The position numbers and the translations under genes were made by a program. From positions 1 to 64,000 of the forward strand of contig CACIXR010000006.1 in the NCBI GenBank assembly GCA_902590695.1: a DNA stretch of 64,000 bases. Reading direction: 5' to 3'. Shown in pieces: positions 44,467-52,707 of this stretch (position 1 is its first letter; the number at the start of each line of letters is the position of its first letter). The notes beneath the pieces were generated by a model, which saw nothing but the letters and a program-made list of their open reading frames with translations, had not been told where the DNA came from and made no database searches. The stretch is from an uncultured Alphaproteobacteria bacterium (GTDB taxonomy: Bacteria; Pseudomonadota; Alphaproteobacteria; HIMB59; GCA-002718135).

Positions 44467-46215
44467 TTAACTAGAAAGAAGCATTCTATGATTTTCTAAA
44501 TTATCATCATATTGTAAGTCTTCCTCAAATTGATATCCTTTCTTTAATAATAAATCACTTTTTATTTCAGAAAACATTTTTGGTTGAGTCATCTTTATAT
44601 TTGGATCAGGTGTAGGAACTGATTTAATTAAGTTTTTTGTATAATCATGTTTAGTTTTTCTTAACACATCTTTAACTTTACCACTTTCTACAATTCTTCC
44701 AAAATACATAACTGCAACCCAGTCACTTATTTTTTCAATTACTGATAGATCATGTGAAATAAAAATATACGTTAATTTTAATTCTTTTTGTAAATCTTCA
44801 AAAAGACCAAGTACAGTTTCTTGAACAGAAACATCCAAAGCTGAAACAGGTTCATCAGCAATAACTAGTTTTGGCTCAAGAGCTAACGCTCTAGCTATAC
44901 TTAACCTTTGCCTTTGTCCTCCTGAAAATTCATGAGGATATCTATACAAATGTGAATTATCTAGACCAACTTTATTTATTAACCATTCAACTCTTTCTTG
45001 TATAAATTTCCTGGAACCAGCATTATGAATTTCTAATGGTTCTGAAATTTGTTGAGCAGCTGTTCTTCTTGGGCTCAAAGATGCGAATGGATCTTGAAAT
45101 ATCATACCTATATTTTTTTTAAAGTTTTGAAGATCTCTTCCTTTTAAGTCTAATGCGTTGGTTCCATCTAAAATTATTTCTCCAGATTCTGGTTTAACTA
45201 ATCCTGCAACTGTTTTAGCAATTGTGGATTTTCCACAACCTGACTCTCCAACAATTCCTAATGTTTGACCTTCTTTAATTTTGAAGTTTGCTCTATCTAC
45301 AGCACATAACTCAGTTGTAACATTATTTAAGATACCCCTTCTTACAGGATATTTTACAGTAACATTATTAAATTCTAAAATAAATTTGTTTTCCTCTCTG
45401 TATAATTTTTGATGTTCATTCCCAAGTTTTGGCACTGACTCTATTAAATTTTTGGTATACGGATCTCCTGGATTATTATAAATTTGATTAACGGTACCTG
45501 TTTCAATAATAGAGCCTCTTTTCATAACAACTACTCTATCTGAAATTTGAGCAACAACACCTAAATCGTGTGTAATAAACATTACTGCTGTACCATGATT
45601 TTCTTTTAATTGTTTTATCAACCATAAAATTTGTGCTTGAATTGTTACATCTAGAGCCGTTGTAGGTTCATCGGCAATTAATAATTTTGGTTCACAAACA
45701 AGTGCCATCGCAATCATTATTCTCTGTCGCATACCTCCTGATAATTCGTGAGGGTATTGGGAAAATCTTTTTTCAGCTTGAGCAATTTTAACTTCTTTCA
45801 TTGCCTCTATTACCATTTGCCTCCCTTTTTCTTTTGAGACATTTTTATGAGTAATTAGGGCTTCTAAAATTTGCTCACCTACTGTAAAAACTGGATTTAA
45901 AGAAGTCATAGGTTCTTGAAAAATCATCGAAATCATGTTTCCTCGAATGCTTCTTGCCTTCTCTTCTTCGATATTCACCATATTATATTTTTCATCAAAT
46001 ATGATTGATCCATTTTCAATATTTCCACCTGCCTTTTGAATTAATGACATTACGCCCATTGCAGTAACAGATTTACCTGATCCTGATTCACCTACTATAG
46101 ACACAGTTTCATTTGGATAAATATCAAAACTAATATTTTTTAGAGCTTTAAAATAACTATCATTATTACCGAATGATAATTCTAAATTTTTAACTTCTAA
46201 TAATTTTTTTTTCAT
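44467..46215 (-). CDS. Peptide/nickel-type ABC transporter, fused double ATPase (DppDF type)
   Basis: A 582-residue protein with two ABC ATPase domains: first Walker A SIVGESGSGKSVTAMGVM near 38, signature LSGGMRQRIMIAMAL near 155, Walker B LLIADEPTTALDV near 178; second GIVGESGCGKSTIAKTVAGL near 313, signature FSGGQRQRLSIARAL near 425, LVIADEPVSALDV near 447. Each half ends with the oligopeptide-type extension (TRNLIESVPKL- and TKNLIKSVPTPDP-like segments). It energises the DppB/DppC-like permeases upstream in the operon. Fused DppDF ATPases are frequent in alphaproteobacteria. Confidence 0.94.
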   Translation of the reverse strand: MKKKLLEVKNLELSFGNNDSYFKALKNISFDIYPNETVSIVGESGSGKSVTAMGVMSLIQKAGGNIENGSIIFDEKYNMVNIEEEKARSIRGNMISMIFQEPMTSLNPVFTVGEQILEALITHKNVSKEKGRQMVIEAMKEVKIAQAEKRFSQYPHELSGGMRQRIMIAMALVCEPKLLIADEPTTALDVTIQAQILWLIKQLKENHGTAVMFITHDLGVVAQISDRVVVMKRGSIIETGTVNQIYNNPGDPYTKNLIESVPKLGNEHQKLYREENKFILEFNNVTVKYPVRRGILNNVTTELCAVDRANFKIKEGQTLGIVGESGCGKSTIAKTVAGLVKPESGEIILDGTNALDLKGRDLQNFKKNIGMIFQDPFASLSPRRTAAQQISEPLEIHNAGSRKFIQERVEWLINKVGLDNSHLYRYPHEFSGGQRQRLSIARALALEPKLVIADEPVSALDVSVQETVLGLFEDLQKELKLTYIFISHDLSVIEKISDWVAVMYFGRIVESGKVKDVLRKTKHDYTKNLIKSVPTPDPNIKMTQPKMFSEIKSDLLLKKGYQFEEDLQYDDNLENHRMLLSS

Positions 46216-46229
46216 AAAATATTAATCAT

Positions 46230-46253
46230 GGAGGGCAGATTATTCTGCCCTCC
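46230..46253 (-). other. Intercistronic hairpin after the family-5 binding-protein gene
   Basis: GGAGGGCAG (46230-46238) and CTGCCCTCC (46245-46253) form a perfect 9-bp stem with a 6-base loop, between the binding-protein stop (46262) and the ATPase start (46215). No U run follows on the coding strand. It probably protects the binding-protein mRNA from decay and lowers downstream expression. Confidence 0.78.
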
Positions 46254-46261
46254 TTTATAAT

Positions 46262-47914
46262 TTAATTTAATCTATCATCCTCAAACATGCCTGCTCTAAA
46301 ATCAAGAACGTATGGTATATGTCCAGGGAAAGGATCCCAATGAAGATCTTCTCTCATTCCATAACTTTCAAATGGTTGATATAGAACTAACATGAAAGCA
46401 TCTTCTTTGACGAGATCCATTATTTCACCATATTTTGCATTTCGTTTTTCAGGGTCTAATTCCCATCTAAACTCATTATACAATTCAGTATATGCTTCCA
46501 TACCGATCGATGGATTCCAAAGTTCTCTTGTCATTCCTGCACCACCTGGAGCCCACATTTTTCCAAATGAGCCATGAGGATCTGCATAATACATTGGATT
46601 TGACCAATTCTGCATTTGACCATTGTACCCCCAAGAACCAGGCTCACCTTTAGAAGCCCAAGTTTCCGTTGTTCGAATAGTTACATCAATACCAATTTCT
46701 TTCCACATCTCGGCCATTGCCTGAGCAGCTAGAAGACCATTTGTATAATAATATGGATCAGTCCAAAATTCTAATTTTGTTCCTTCTAAATTATTATCTT
46801 TGATAAGTTTTTTAGCTTTTTCAATATCGTAACTAAAAGTATCAAAATCAGGAGTATAAAATTTCCCGTAGTTAGGATATGAATGCGTACTAGGAACTAC
46901 AGACTTTCCAAACCATAAAGCATCATTTAAAAGATCTCTATCTACAGCTGATACCATTGCTTGACGAAGTTCTTTAGTGAAAGTTTTTGATCCACCAGAG
47001 AGAGCATCACTTTCCCTATCATAGCCAGCACCAGCAAAATAGATTACATGAAATAAAGGAGTTACTGCACCTGTGGTTTTATAACCTGGGGCATTATCAA
47101 TTGTTGCCAACTGATCTGGCGCTATGTTTGTAGCTAAATCAATTTCTCCATTGATAAGAGCAGTTACTCTTGCCGCAGCTTCTGGAATTCTTACCATAGT
47201 TATTTTATCGTATGGTGCTTTTTCACCCCAATAATCATCATGTCTTTCATAAACAATTTCGACTCTTGGATTAAATGATGTAACCTTATAAGGACCAGTA
47301 CCAACAGGTGCTAATCCGAAAGCACGATAATCAGATATTTCATCAATATCAGGATCACCTGTCAAACCCATAAGATATTTCTTAGGATAAATCATTGATT
47401 GTTGTGAAGATAGAAATAATTCCGTTAGAAAATCTGGTTTTTTAGTAATAACTCGAACAGTGTTTTCATCGAGTGCTTCAGCTCTAGCTATATTTCCAAA
47501 AAATTCTTTAGATCTTTCTGTTCTTATAGGATCGGTAACATTAATCATTGATTGTAAAGAAAAAAGAACATCTTCAATGGTCATGTCATCACCATTATGA
47601 AATTTTACACCTTTTCTAATTTTAAAATCAATAATTTGTTTACTTGGATGAATTTCATACGACTCAGCCAATCCACCAAACATCGGACCAAATTCATTAT
47701 CCATATTTTTTGCATTTTTACCTATCAAAGGTTCCATCATGTTTACAAAAAATTGTGAATCAACGTTTGAGTGACTTTGTGCTGGTGCAAACGTGGCTGA
47801 TAGATTTAACACACCAACTTTTATTTCAACTGCATTCGCAAAAGAAGTTAAAGATAATGATGAAATAGATGTTAGAATTATAAATAAATTTCTAACAAAT
47901 TTTTTTATTTTCAT
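46262..47914 (-). CDS. ABC transporter substrate-binding protein, family 5 (peptide/opine/nickel type)
   Basis: A 550-residue periplasmic binding protein with signal peptide (NLFIILTSISSLSLTSFANA). Family landmarks: IDFKIRKGVKFHNGDDMTIEDVLFSLQ near 95, FGLAPVGTGPYKVTSFNP near 195, RHDDYWGEKAPYDKITMVRIPE near 220, FTKELRQAMVSAVDRDLLND near 315. The Shine-Dalgarno is GGAG. Family-5 proteins bind peptides, sugars, opines, nickel and other bulky ligands. Its position in the phn operon suggests a phosphonate-bearing or phosphate-ester compound, but binding residues cannot settle that. Confidence 0.93.
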   Translation of the reverse strand: MKIKKFVRNLFIILTSISSLSLTSFANAVEIKVGVLNLSATFAPAQSHSNVDSQFFVNMMEPLIGKNAKNMDNEFGPMFGGLAESYEIHPSKQIIDFKIRKGVKFHNGDDMTIEDVLFSLQSMINVTDPIRTERSKEFFGNIARAEALDENTVRVITKKPDFLTELFLSSQQSMIYPKKYLMGLTGDPDIDEISDYRAFGLAPVGTGPYKVTSFNPRVEIVYERHDDYWGEKAPYDKITMVRIPEAAARVTALINGEIDLATNIAPDQLATIDNAPGYKTTGAVTPLFHVIYFAGAGYDRESDALSGGSKTFTKELRQAMVSAVDRDLLNDALWFGKSVVPSTHSYPNYGKFYTPDFDTFSYDIEKAKKLIKDNNLEGTKLEFWTDPYYYTNGLLAAQAMAEMWKEIGIDVTIRTTETWASKGEPGSWGYNGQMQNWSNPMYYADPHGSFGKMWAPGGAGMTRELWNPSIGMEAYTELYNEFRWELDPEKRNAKYGEIMDLVKEDAFMLVLYQPFESYGMREDLHWDPFPGHIPYVLDFRAGMFEDDRLN

Positions 47915-47989
47915 AGTTTACTCCATTAACTAAAAAGTTAAATTTAGTTTTATTTTTAACCATTAAAAATAAAACACCATCTCTTGAAA

Positions 47990-48862
47990 TCATTTTCTTT
48001 GTAAACGAACATCAAGAGAATCTCGTAACCAATCACCCAGTAACAAAAATACTAAAGCAATTAATAAAATCACTATCGCTGGCAAAACACAAATATGAGG
48101 ATAGGAAGATAAAAAATCTCTTCCTAAGCCTGTCATTGATCCTAAAGTAGCTGTTGGAGGCTGAATACCTAAGCCCAAGAACGATAAAGAACTTTCTAAT
48201 AAAATTATATTAGAAATACCAAAAGTGTATAAGACGATAATTGGGGAAGCAATATTTGGAAGCATATGAAGAAGAATAATTCTTCTTGGTTTCGCCCCTG
48301 CTACTTGCGCAGCAGATACATAGGGTTCATTTTTTATTTGTATTACTTGACCTCTTACAACTCTAGCATAATTTTCCCAACCACTAATACCTACTACAAA
48401 AATTAGGATTGTAATACTCGAGCCAAAAACAGATATTAATAATAAAGCCATTAAAGTACCTGGAAATGCAATCTGTATATCTACCAACATCATAAAAATG
48501 TTGTCTATGATACCTCCAACATATCCAGATATGACACCTATTAAGGTTCCAATCGTCATGGAGATTAATGATCCTACTAAAGCAATAAATAAAGTAAACC
48601 TTAAACCATATATCAATCTTGAAAGCATATCTCTTCCAAGTTCATCGGTGCCTAGCAAAAAGCCAACTTTAAATTTTTCAAAACCCAAAGGAGGTCTTAA
48701 TCTAGCTAACAAGCTCGTCGAATTTGGATCATAAGGTGCAAGAATAGGTGCAAAGATAGCAACAAGTATTAAAAAGAATAAAAGAAATAAACCTCCCTTA
48801 ATGATTAAATCACTTTTTTTGAATTTTTTAACTAATTCACTATTATTAAGAATTGAAAACAT
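47990..48862 (-). CDS. Peptide/nickel-type ABC transporter permease (DppC-like)
   Basis: A 290-residue permease, DppC type: a long N-terminal stretch with first helix near 25-45, then LLGTDELGRDMLSRLIYGLRFTLFIALVG (near 75) and the EAA-type loop YVSAAQVAGAKPRRIILLHMLPN near 185. The C-terminal LGLGIQPPTATLGSMTGLGRDFL is a DppC hallmark. Coupled by a one-base overlap to the DppB-like gene. A 75-base gap with a strong ribosome site precedes the binding-protein gene downstream. Confidence 0.93.
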   Translation of the reverse strand: MFSILNNSELVKKFKKSDLIIKGGLFLLFFLILVAIFAPILAPYDPNSTSLLARLRPPLGFEKFKVGFLLGTDELGRDMLSRLIYGLRFTLFIALVGSLISMTIGTLIGVISGYVGGIIDNIFMMLVDIQIAFPGTLMALLLISVFGSSITILIFVVGISGWENYARVVRGQVIQIKNEPYVSAAQVAGAKPRRIILLHMLPNIASPIIVLYTFGISNIILLESSLSFLGLGIQPPTATLGSMTGLGRDFLSSYPHICVLPAIVILLIALVFLLLGDWLRDSLDVRLQRK

Positions 48863-49776
48863 CAGTTTACTCTAATTCTAGGATCTAATAATGCATATGT
48901 CAGATCAACTAAGAGAGTAGCCAATACAACTATTGAACCCCATAGCATCACACCATATTGGAGTATTGGATAATTGCTAAAGATCGCAGCTTTAACAATT
49001 AAGTTCCCTATTCCATCAATGGCAAAAACTGCTTCAACTAAAACAACAGCAGCAATAAAACCTGCAATTTGTAATCCAAGAATTGAAACGATAGGCATTG
49101 ATGCATTTCTAAATGCATGCTTAAAAATAACTATACGTTCTGATAAGCCTTTTGATCTTGCAGTACGAATATAATCTTCATTGAGAACATCAAGCATTGC
49201 TGAGCGTGAATAACGGATTTTACCGGCCAACATAGACATAGCTAAACAGCCTACTGGCATAATATAATGATAGGGAGTTTCTAAACCTACAGTTGGTAAT
49301 AAATGAAGCGTAAAAGAAAAAAGAAGGATGGCAAATATAGCTAATATGTAATTAGGAATAGCATATCCAGTAAATGCTAAAGCCATTATGAATGTGGTTA
49401 AAATTGAATTTCGGTAAATAGCAGCGTAAATTCCAAGAGGAATGCCAATTATTAATGAAACTAAAAATGCATATCCAAATAAAGCTAAAGTATTAGGTAA
49501 TTTACTAAAAAAAACTTCTGTTACAGGTTGAAAAGAAAAATAAGAAAAACCAAAATTACCTTCTATTATTCCTTTAAAATAACTAATATATTGGACAAAG
49601 TATGACTCATTGAGTCCAAAATACTCCATTAAATAGTTATACTCTTCATTACTTAAACCTTCGGGTGCAAAATTATCAATCGGATTTCCTGCTATTCTTG
49701 TAGCAATGAAAGTAAGAGTAATGACTCCCCAAATTGTTAAAAAAGCTCTTAGAGTTCTTATAATTACGAACCGCAT
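48862..49776 (-). CDS. Peptide/nickel-type ABC transporter permease (DppB-like)
   Basis: A 304-residue permease of the DppB type: N-terminal FVIIRTLRAFLTIWGVITLTFIATRIAGNPID, a periplasmic loop near 35-80, then helices with the EAA loop DYIRTARSKGLSERIVIFKHAFRN near 190. The C-terminal LVEAVFAIDGIGNLIVKAAIFSNYPILQYG is family-typical. It lies 3 bases after the PHP hydrolase gene, near the operon's 5' end, and forms the transmembrane pore with the DppC-like subunit. Confidence 0.93.
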   Translation of the reverse strand: MRFVIIRTLRAFLTIWGVITLTFIATRIAGNPIDNFAPEGLSNEEYNYLMEYFGLNESYFVQYISYFKGIIEGNFGFSYFSFQPVTEVFFSKLPNTLALFGYAFLVSLIIGIPLGIYAAIYRNSILTTFIMALAFTGYAIPNYILAIFAILLFSFTLHLLPTVGLETPYHYIMPVGCLAMSMLAGKIRYSRSAMLDVLNEDYIRTARSKGLSERIVIFKHAFRNASMPIVSILGLQIAGFIAAVVLVEAVFAIDGIGNLIVKAAIFSNYPILQYGVMLWGSIVVLATLLVDLTYALLDPRIRVN

Positions 49777-49779
49777 TTT

Positions 49780-50667
49780 TTATAAATAAATCTTAAACGG
49801 ATGACCCCAGGCCTGTTTACCGTCATTTGTTCTTAAAATTAATCTTGCCCAACTATTATGGAACTTTGCTAATGGAAGTTTTGCTTCTTTAAGGTTTTCA
49901 CCTGAAATTTTTTCAAATCTTGCTCCTCGACCAACTAAACCGATATAATCTACATTAGAAGTTTCTACATGAAAATATTCACTGACTATTTCACTTCTAA
50001 TTATCTCTGGCCCTGTTGATCCATAATAATTTCCAGATTTAAGCGCATCCAATATATCTTTATGCGAGTTAGATGCTGCTTGAACCATAACCCAACCTGC
50101 ATTGGCATCTTTTTCGTAATAATGAGCATCATCAGTTGCAATAGCTCCAATCATTCTACCCGAAGCCATAACTTGATCAATTAAATATGAGCCATTTTCT
50201 CTTCCAAAAGTTTTGCAAACACCATTAAATGCTTCAATTGCATGAATGCCTAAGGGCATAGATAATGCATCATTTAGATTTAAACCTGACCATTCAGGAT
50301 GGGCGATAGCAACAAAAGCTCCAGCTTTTAGAGCTCTTGTAGCTATTTCAGGCCCAGATTCATCTTCAGTCGGAGAAGTGAAATCTTTAGGAATACCAAC
50401 AGATAAGATATGCCATTCGTCTCCATTACTATTTTTACCAGCGTGAAGTTCTGCACCAGTTATTGTTGTAAATTTATCATCGGAGAAATTTGATGTATCA
50501 CTAATGGTAAAATTGTATTCACTTTTAAAATGGTCAGTTAAAGAAATAAAATCATAATTTAGGTTTTTATAAAATTCACAAACCTTTTCAGGTGACAATT
50601 GACCATCACTATTAGTTGAGTGGCAGTGAATGTTACCTTTATAAATTAAGTCAGAATTAACTATCAC
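49780..50667 (-). CDS. PHP-domain metal-dependent hydrolase (CehA/McbA-like)
   Basis: A 295-residue PHP-fold phosphoesterase-type enzyme and first gene of the 17.7 kb operon. Metal-ligand segments: GNIHCHSTNSDGQLSPE near 12 (H-x-H), YDFISLTDHFKSEYN near 37 (D-H), TGAELHAG near 70 (E), FVAIAHPEWSG near 115 (H), GAIATDDAHYYE near 170 (D-x-H). No signal peptide. PHP enzymes hydrolyse phosphate esters; relatives act on cyclic phosphates and on carbamates (CehA). In this position, hydrolysis of an imported phosphonate ester, or of the cyclic ribose phosphate made by C-P lyase, is plausible. Confidence 0.83.
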   Translation of the reverse strand: MIVNSDLIYKGNIHCHSTNSDGQLSPEKVCEFYKNLNYDFISLTDHFKSEYNFTISDTSNFSDDKFTTITGAELHAGKNSNGDEWHILSVGIPKDFTSPTEDESGPEIATRALKAGAFVAIAHPEWSGLNLNDALSMPLGIHAIEAFNGVCKTFGRENGSYLIDQVMASGRMIGAIATDDAHYYEKDANAGWVMVQAASNSHKDILDALKSGNYYGSTGPEIIRSEIVSEYFHVETSNVDYIGLVGRGARFEKISGENLKEAKLPLAKFHNSWARLILRTNDGKQAWGHPFKIYL

Positions 50668-50736
50668 AAAAAAAGTATTAGAAAAATTATTTGTAAAAAA
50701 AATTACAAATATATTGAATTTTATTTAAATTATCTT

Positions 50737-50776
50737 CCAACTTTAATATTGTGTTGTAACCAACTTTATTACTGTG
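50737..50776. promoter_or_regulatory. Direct-repeat operator candidate in the phnF/phn divergent promoter
   Basis: CCAACTTTAATATTGTG (50737-50753) is repeated as CCAACTTTATTACTGTG (50760-50776), matching at 15 of 17 positions with a 23-bp period, about two helical turns. A GTTG-TAAC-CAAC inverted repeat (50753-50764) bridges them. This is inside the 164-bp gap between the GntR regulator and the start of the phosphonate operon, the expected place for its operator. Confidence 0.6.
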
Positions 50777-50831
50777 CGAAATAAGAAAGTAAATGTAGTA
50801 AAATTGAAACAAAAAAATGTAAAAAATAAAT

Positions 50832-51551
50832 ATGAAACTTTTAAAAGATGATAAAAATCAATGGGAAATATTATATTTTAAAATTAAAGAAAAAATTTTA
50901 AATAAAGAATTACTAAGTGGACAAAAACTAGAATCTCAAAACATATTGTCAAAAAAAAATAATATTTCACGATACTCAGTAAGAAAAGCAATTAAAAAAT
51001 TAGAAAATGAAAACGTTATAATTTCGCATCAAGGAAAAGGTAGTTTTATCACTAAAAATATTTACAGAGTCCATCTTTCCAAAAATAGTAAATTTCATTT
51101 AAATGCTTTGTTAGAAAAAAGAGATTCCTCTGCTATTTTTTTAAGGTCAAAAATAATGAAACCTCCAATATTTGTTCAAAATTTATTAGAAGCAAAAGAT
51201 TTTAAAAAAATTATTATGTGTGAACTATTGAGAAAAATTGATGGTAGCGTTGTATCCATATCAAGGCATTATTTTATTAGAGAAAAATTTCCTGATATTG
51301 AAAAAAGAATAAAAAAATTCCTAAGCATAACTCTGGCTTTGAAAAGTTTGGGTGTCTATGAATTTCATCGCAGTAAAACGTATTTAAGTACAAGATTGCC
51401 AGATGCATATGAAAGAAGAATTATTAAAATTTCTAAATTAATGCCACTCTTAATATCTACAGGTTTAGATATTGATAAAGAAGGAAATAAAATTCAAATA
51501 TCCGTTTCTACAATGCGTGGAGATTTATCTGAATTTTCAATTATTCATTAA
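50832..51551 (+). CDS. phnF: GntR-family transcriptional regulator with UTRA domain (PhnF-like)
   Basis: A 239-residue regulator. The N-terminal winged helix (WEILYFKIKEKILNKELLSGQKLES, then NISRYSVRKAIKKLENENVIISHQGKGSFI; about 12-72) is GntR/HutC type. Residues 85-235 fit a UTRA effector domain (IIMCELLRKIDGSVVSISRHYF near 120), typical of PhnF regulators, which sense a phosphonate-related metabolite. It is divergent from the phosphonate operon across 164 bases and probably represses it and itself. No other regulator (such as phoB) is in the window. Confidence 0.85.
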   Translation: MKLLKDDKNQWEILYFKIKEKILNKELLSGQKLESQNILSKKNNISRYSVRKAIKKLENENVIISHQGKGSFITKNIYRVHLSKNSKFHLNALLEKRDSSAIFLRSKIMKPPIFVQNLLEAKDFKKIIMCELLRKIDGSVVSISRHYFIREKFPDIEKRIKKFLSITLALKSLGVYEFHRSKTYLSTRLPDAYERRIIKISKLMPLLISTGLDIDKEGNKIQISVSTMRGDLSEFSIIH

Positions 51552-51668
51552 TATTTATTAGTTTTAATTAATAACATTATTTTTCTTAACTTAATTATTA
51601 TTCAATAATTGAATATTCACAAAATTGTAAAATTATAATTTTAGGTTTTAATAAACAAAAGGAGATTT

Positions 51669-51989
51669 ATGTTATTTGAAAAATTACAAAAAGCATTTGA
51701 AGAAAAAGATGCCAAAGCTCACAGAGCTCTATTCCATGAAGACCATGAATTTATTAGCCATAAGCAAAATAAAGTTTTTAAAAAAAGTGAAGGAAGCGAG
51801 GAGCAAACTTTAGAAATGTTTAATAATATTACTCAAGATAAAGTTCGTTGTATTTATGAAAATGATGAAATTTTAGTTACACATCGCTTTAATACTTATG
51901 CATCTGGAGACAAAGAAGCTTTAATGATGGTTTCATTAAAAAAAGATGGATTAATTTGGAGAACAGAGACTGGCGCTACAGAAATGTAA
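51669..51989 (+). CDS. NTF2/SnoaL-like small protein (cassette 2)
   Basis: A 106-residue NTF2-fold protein: FEKLQKAFEEKDAKAHRALFHEDHEFISHKQNKVF gives the N-terminal helices and cavity-lining residues, and IYENDEILVTHRFNTYASGDKEALMMVSLKKDGLIWRTET the curved sheet. An excellent Shine-Dalgarno AAAAGGAG sits six bases before ATG. Homologous fold to the gene at 28741 and, like it, followed by small barrel genes. Role unknown; possibly a ligand-binding partner of the barrels. Confidence 0.77.
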   Translation: MLFEKLQKAFEEKDAKAHRALFHEDHEFISHKQNKVFKKSEGSEEQTLEMFNNITQDKVRCIYENDEILVTHRFNTYASGDKEALMMVSLKKDGLIWRTETGATEM

Positions 51990-52014
51990 ATAAACTTATT
52001 TTTAAGGAGGATTT

Positions 52015-52338
52015 ATGAAAAAAGGATATTGGGTAGGACAAGTAAAAGAAATTTAAAATGAAGAAAAATGGGGTCATTATTTAGAAAAATTTATGAATAT
52101 TGTTGCTGAGGAAGCAGAAAAGAAATCAGGAAATTTTGTTCCTACTGCTAGCAGTGAACCAAAGTTCTATATTCAAAAGAATTTTGATTTATTATATTCA
52201 GCAGTTGTTGAATTTAATAGCGTACAAGATGCAATAGATGGGTACAATGATCCTCGTTATCAAGAAGCTTTGGCACATTTAGGCGAAAATAAAGAGGATG
52301 TTGTTGTGAGAAATTTGGTAATTATAGAAGCAAATTAA
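52015..52338 (+). pseudogene. DUF1330-like small gene with an in-frame TAA at codon 14
   Basis: The strong Shine-Dalgarno AAGGAGG precedes ATG 52015. The frame reads MKKGYWVGQVKEI, then TAA (52054-52056), and continues in the same frame, NEEKWGHYLEKFMNIVAEE and onward, to a stop at 52338. The whole fits a DUF1330 dimeric-barrel protein of about 107 residues, with the first beta strand before the TAA and the rest after. Internal ATG 52093 would drop strand one. Either a recent nonsense mutation (one base change from GAA, AAA or similar), a recoded stop or a short leader peptide. The rest shows no decay. A second gene with the same feature is at 62651. Confidence 0.7.
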
Positions 52339-52361
52339 ATAAATAGAAAAAAGGAAGTATT

Positions 52362-52631
52362 ATGAAAATTATTATGAATGTTAGATTAAAAGAAGGTTAT
52401 GAAAAATGGAAAAATCTTTTTCTCAGTGTTGATACTCATAGAGAAAAATATGGAATAAAAGTTTTAGCATATGGCCACCCTAAAGATGATGAAACTAAAA
52501 TTTATCAAGTTTTAGAGATTGAATCGATGGAAAAAATGCAAGCAGCAATGCAAGATCCAGAATTAGCAAAACTTAGAACTGATGCGGGTGTTGATTTAGA
52601 TAGCCAAGAATTAGTTTTCTTGGTCGAGTAG
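52362..52631 (+). CDS. Small alpha/beta-barrel protein (paralogue of the gene at 29199)
   Basis: An 89-residue protein colinear with that at 29199: common elements include KEGYEKWKNLF versus KGYEHWKQAF, VLAYGHPKD, IESMEKMQAAM and KLRTDAGVDLDSQ. Shine-Dalgarno AAAGGAAG lies before the ATG. It closes the second NTF2-plus-barrel cassette (51669-52631) and is followed by a terminator. Function unknown. Confidence 0.75.
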   Translation: MKIIMNVRLKEGYEKWKNLFLSVDTHREKYGIKVLAYGHPKDDETKIYQVLEIESMEKMQAAMQDPELAKLRTDAGVDLDSQELVFLVE

Positions 52632-52663
52632 ATAAATAAAAAATAACACACTATATATTTTAT

Positions 52664-52701
52664 GGGGTATAAAGCCCTCTCCACTGAGGGAGTTTTGCCC
52701 C
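52664..52701. terminator. Terminator hairpin after cassette 2
   Basis: CCCTC (52675-52679) pairs with GAGGG (52686-52690), followed by AGTTTT; an outer GGGG (52664-52667) can pair with CCCC (52698-52701). It lies between convergent genes (stops at 52631 and 52708) and can serve both strands. Confidence 0.75.
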
Positions 52702-52707
52702 ATTTTC

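Noticed and set aside
52054..52056. TAA taken as evidence for a changed genetic code
   Set aside because: TAA ends many other genes in the window in the normal way, so a global reassignment is excluded. A local recoding or a mutation remains possible.
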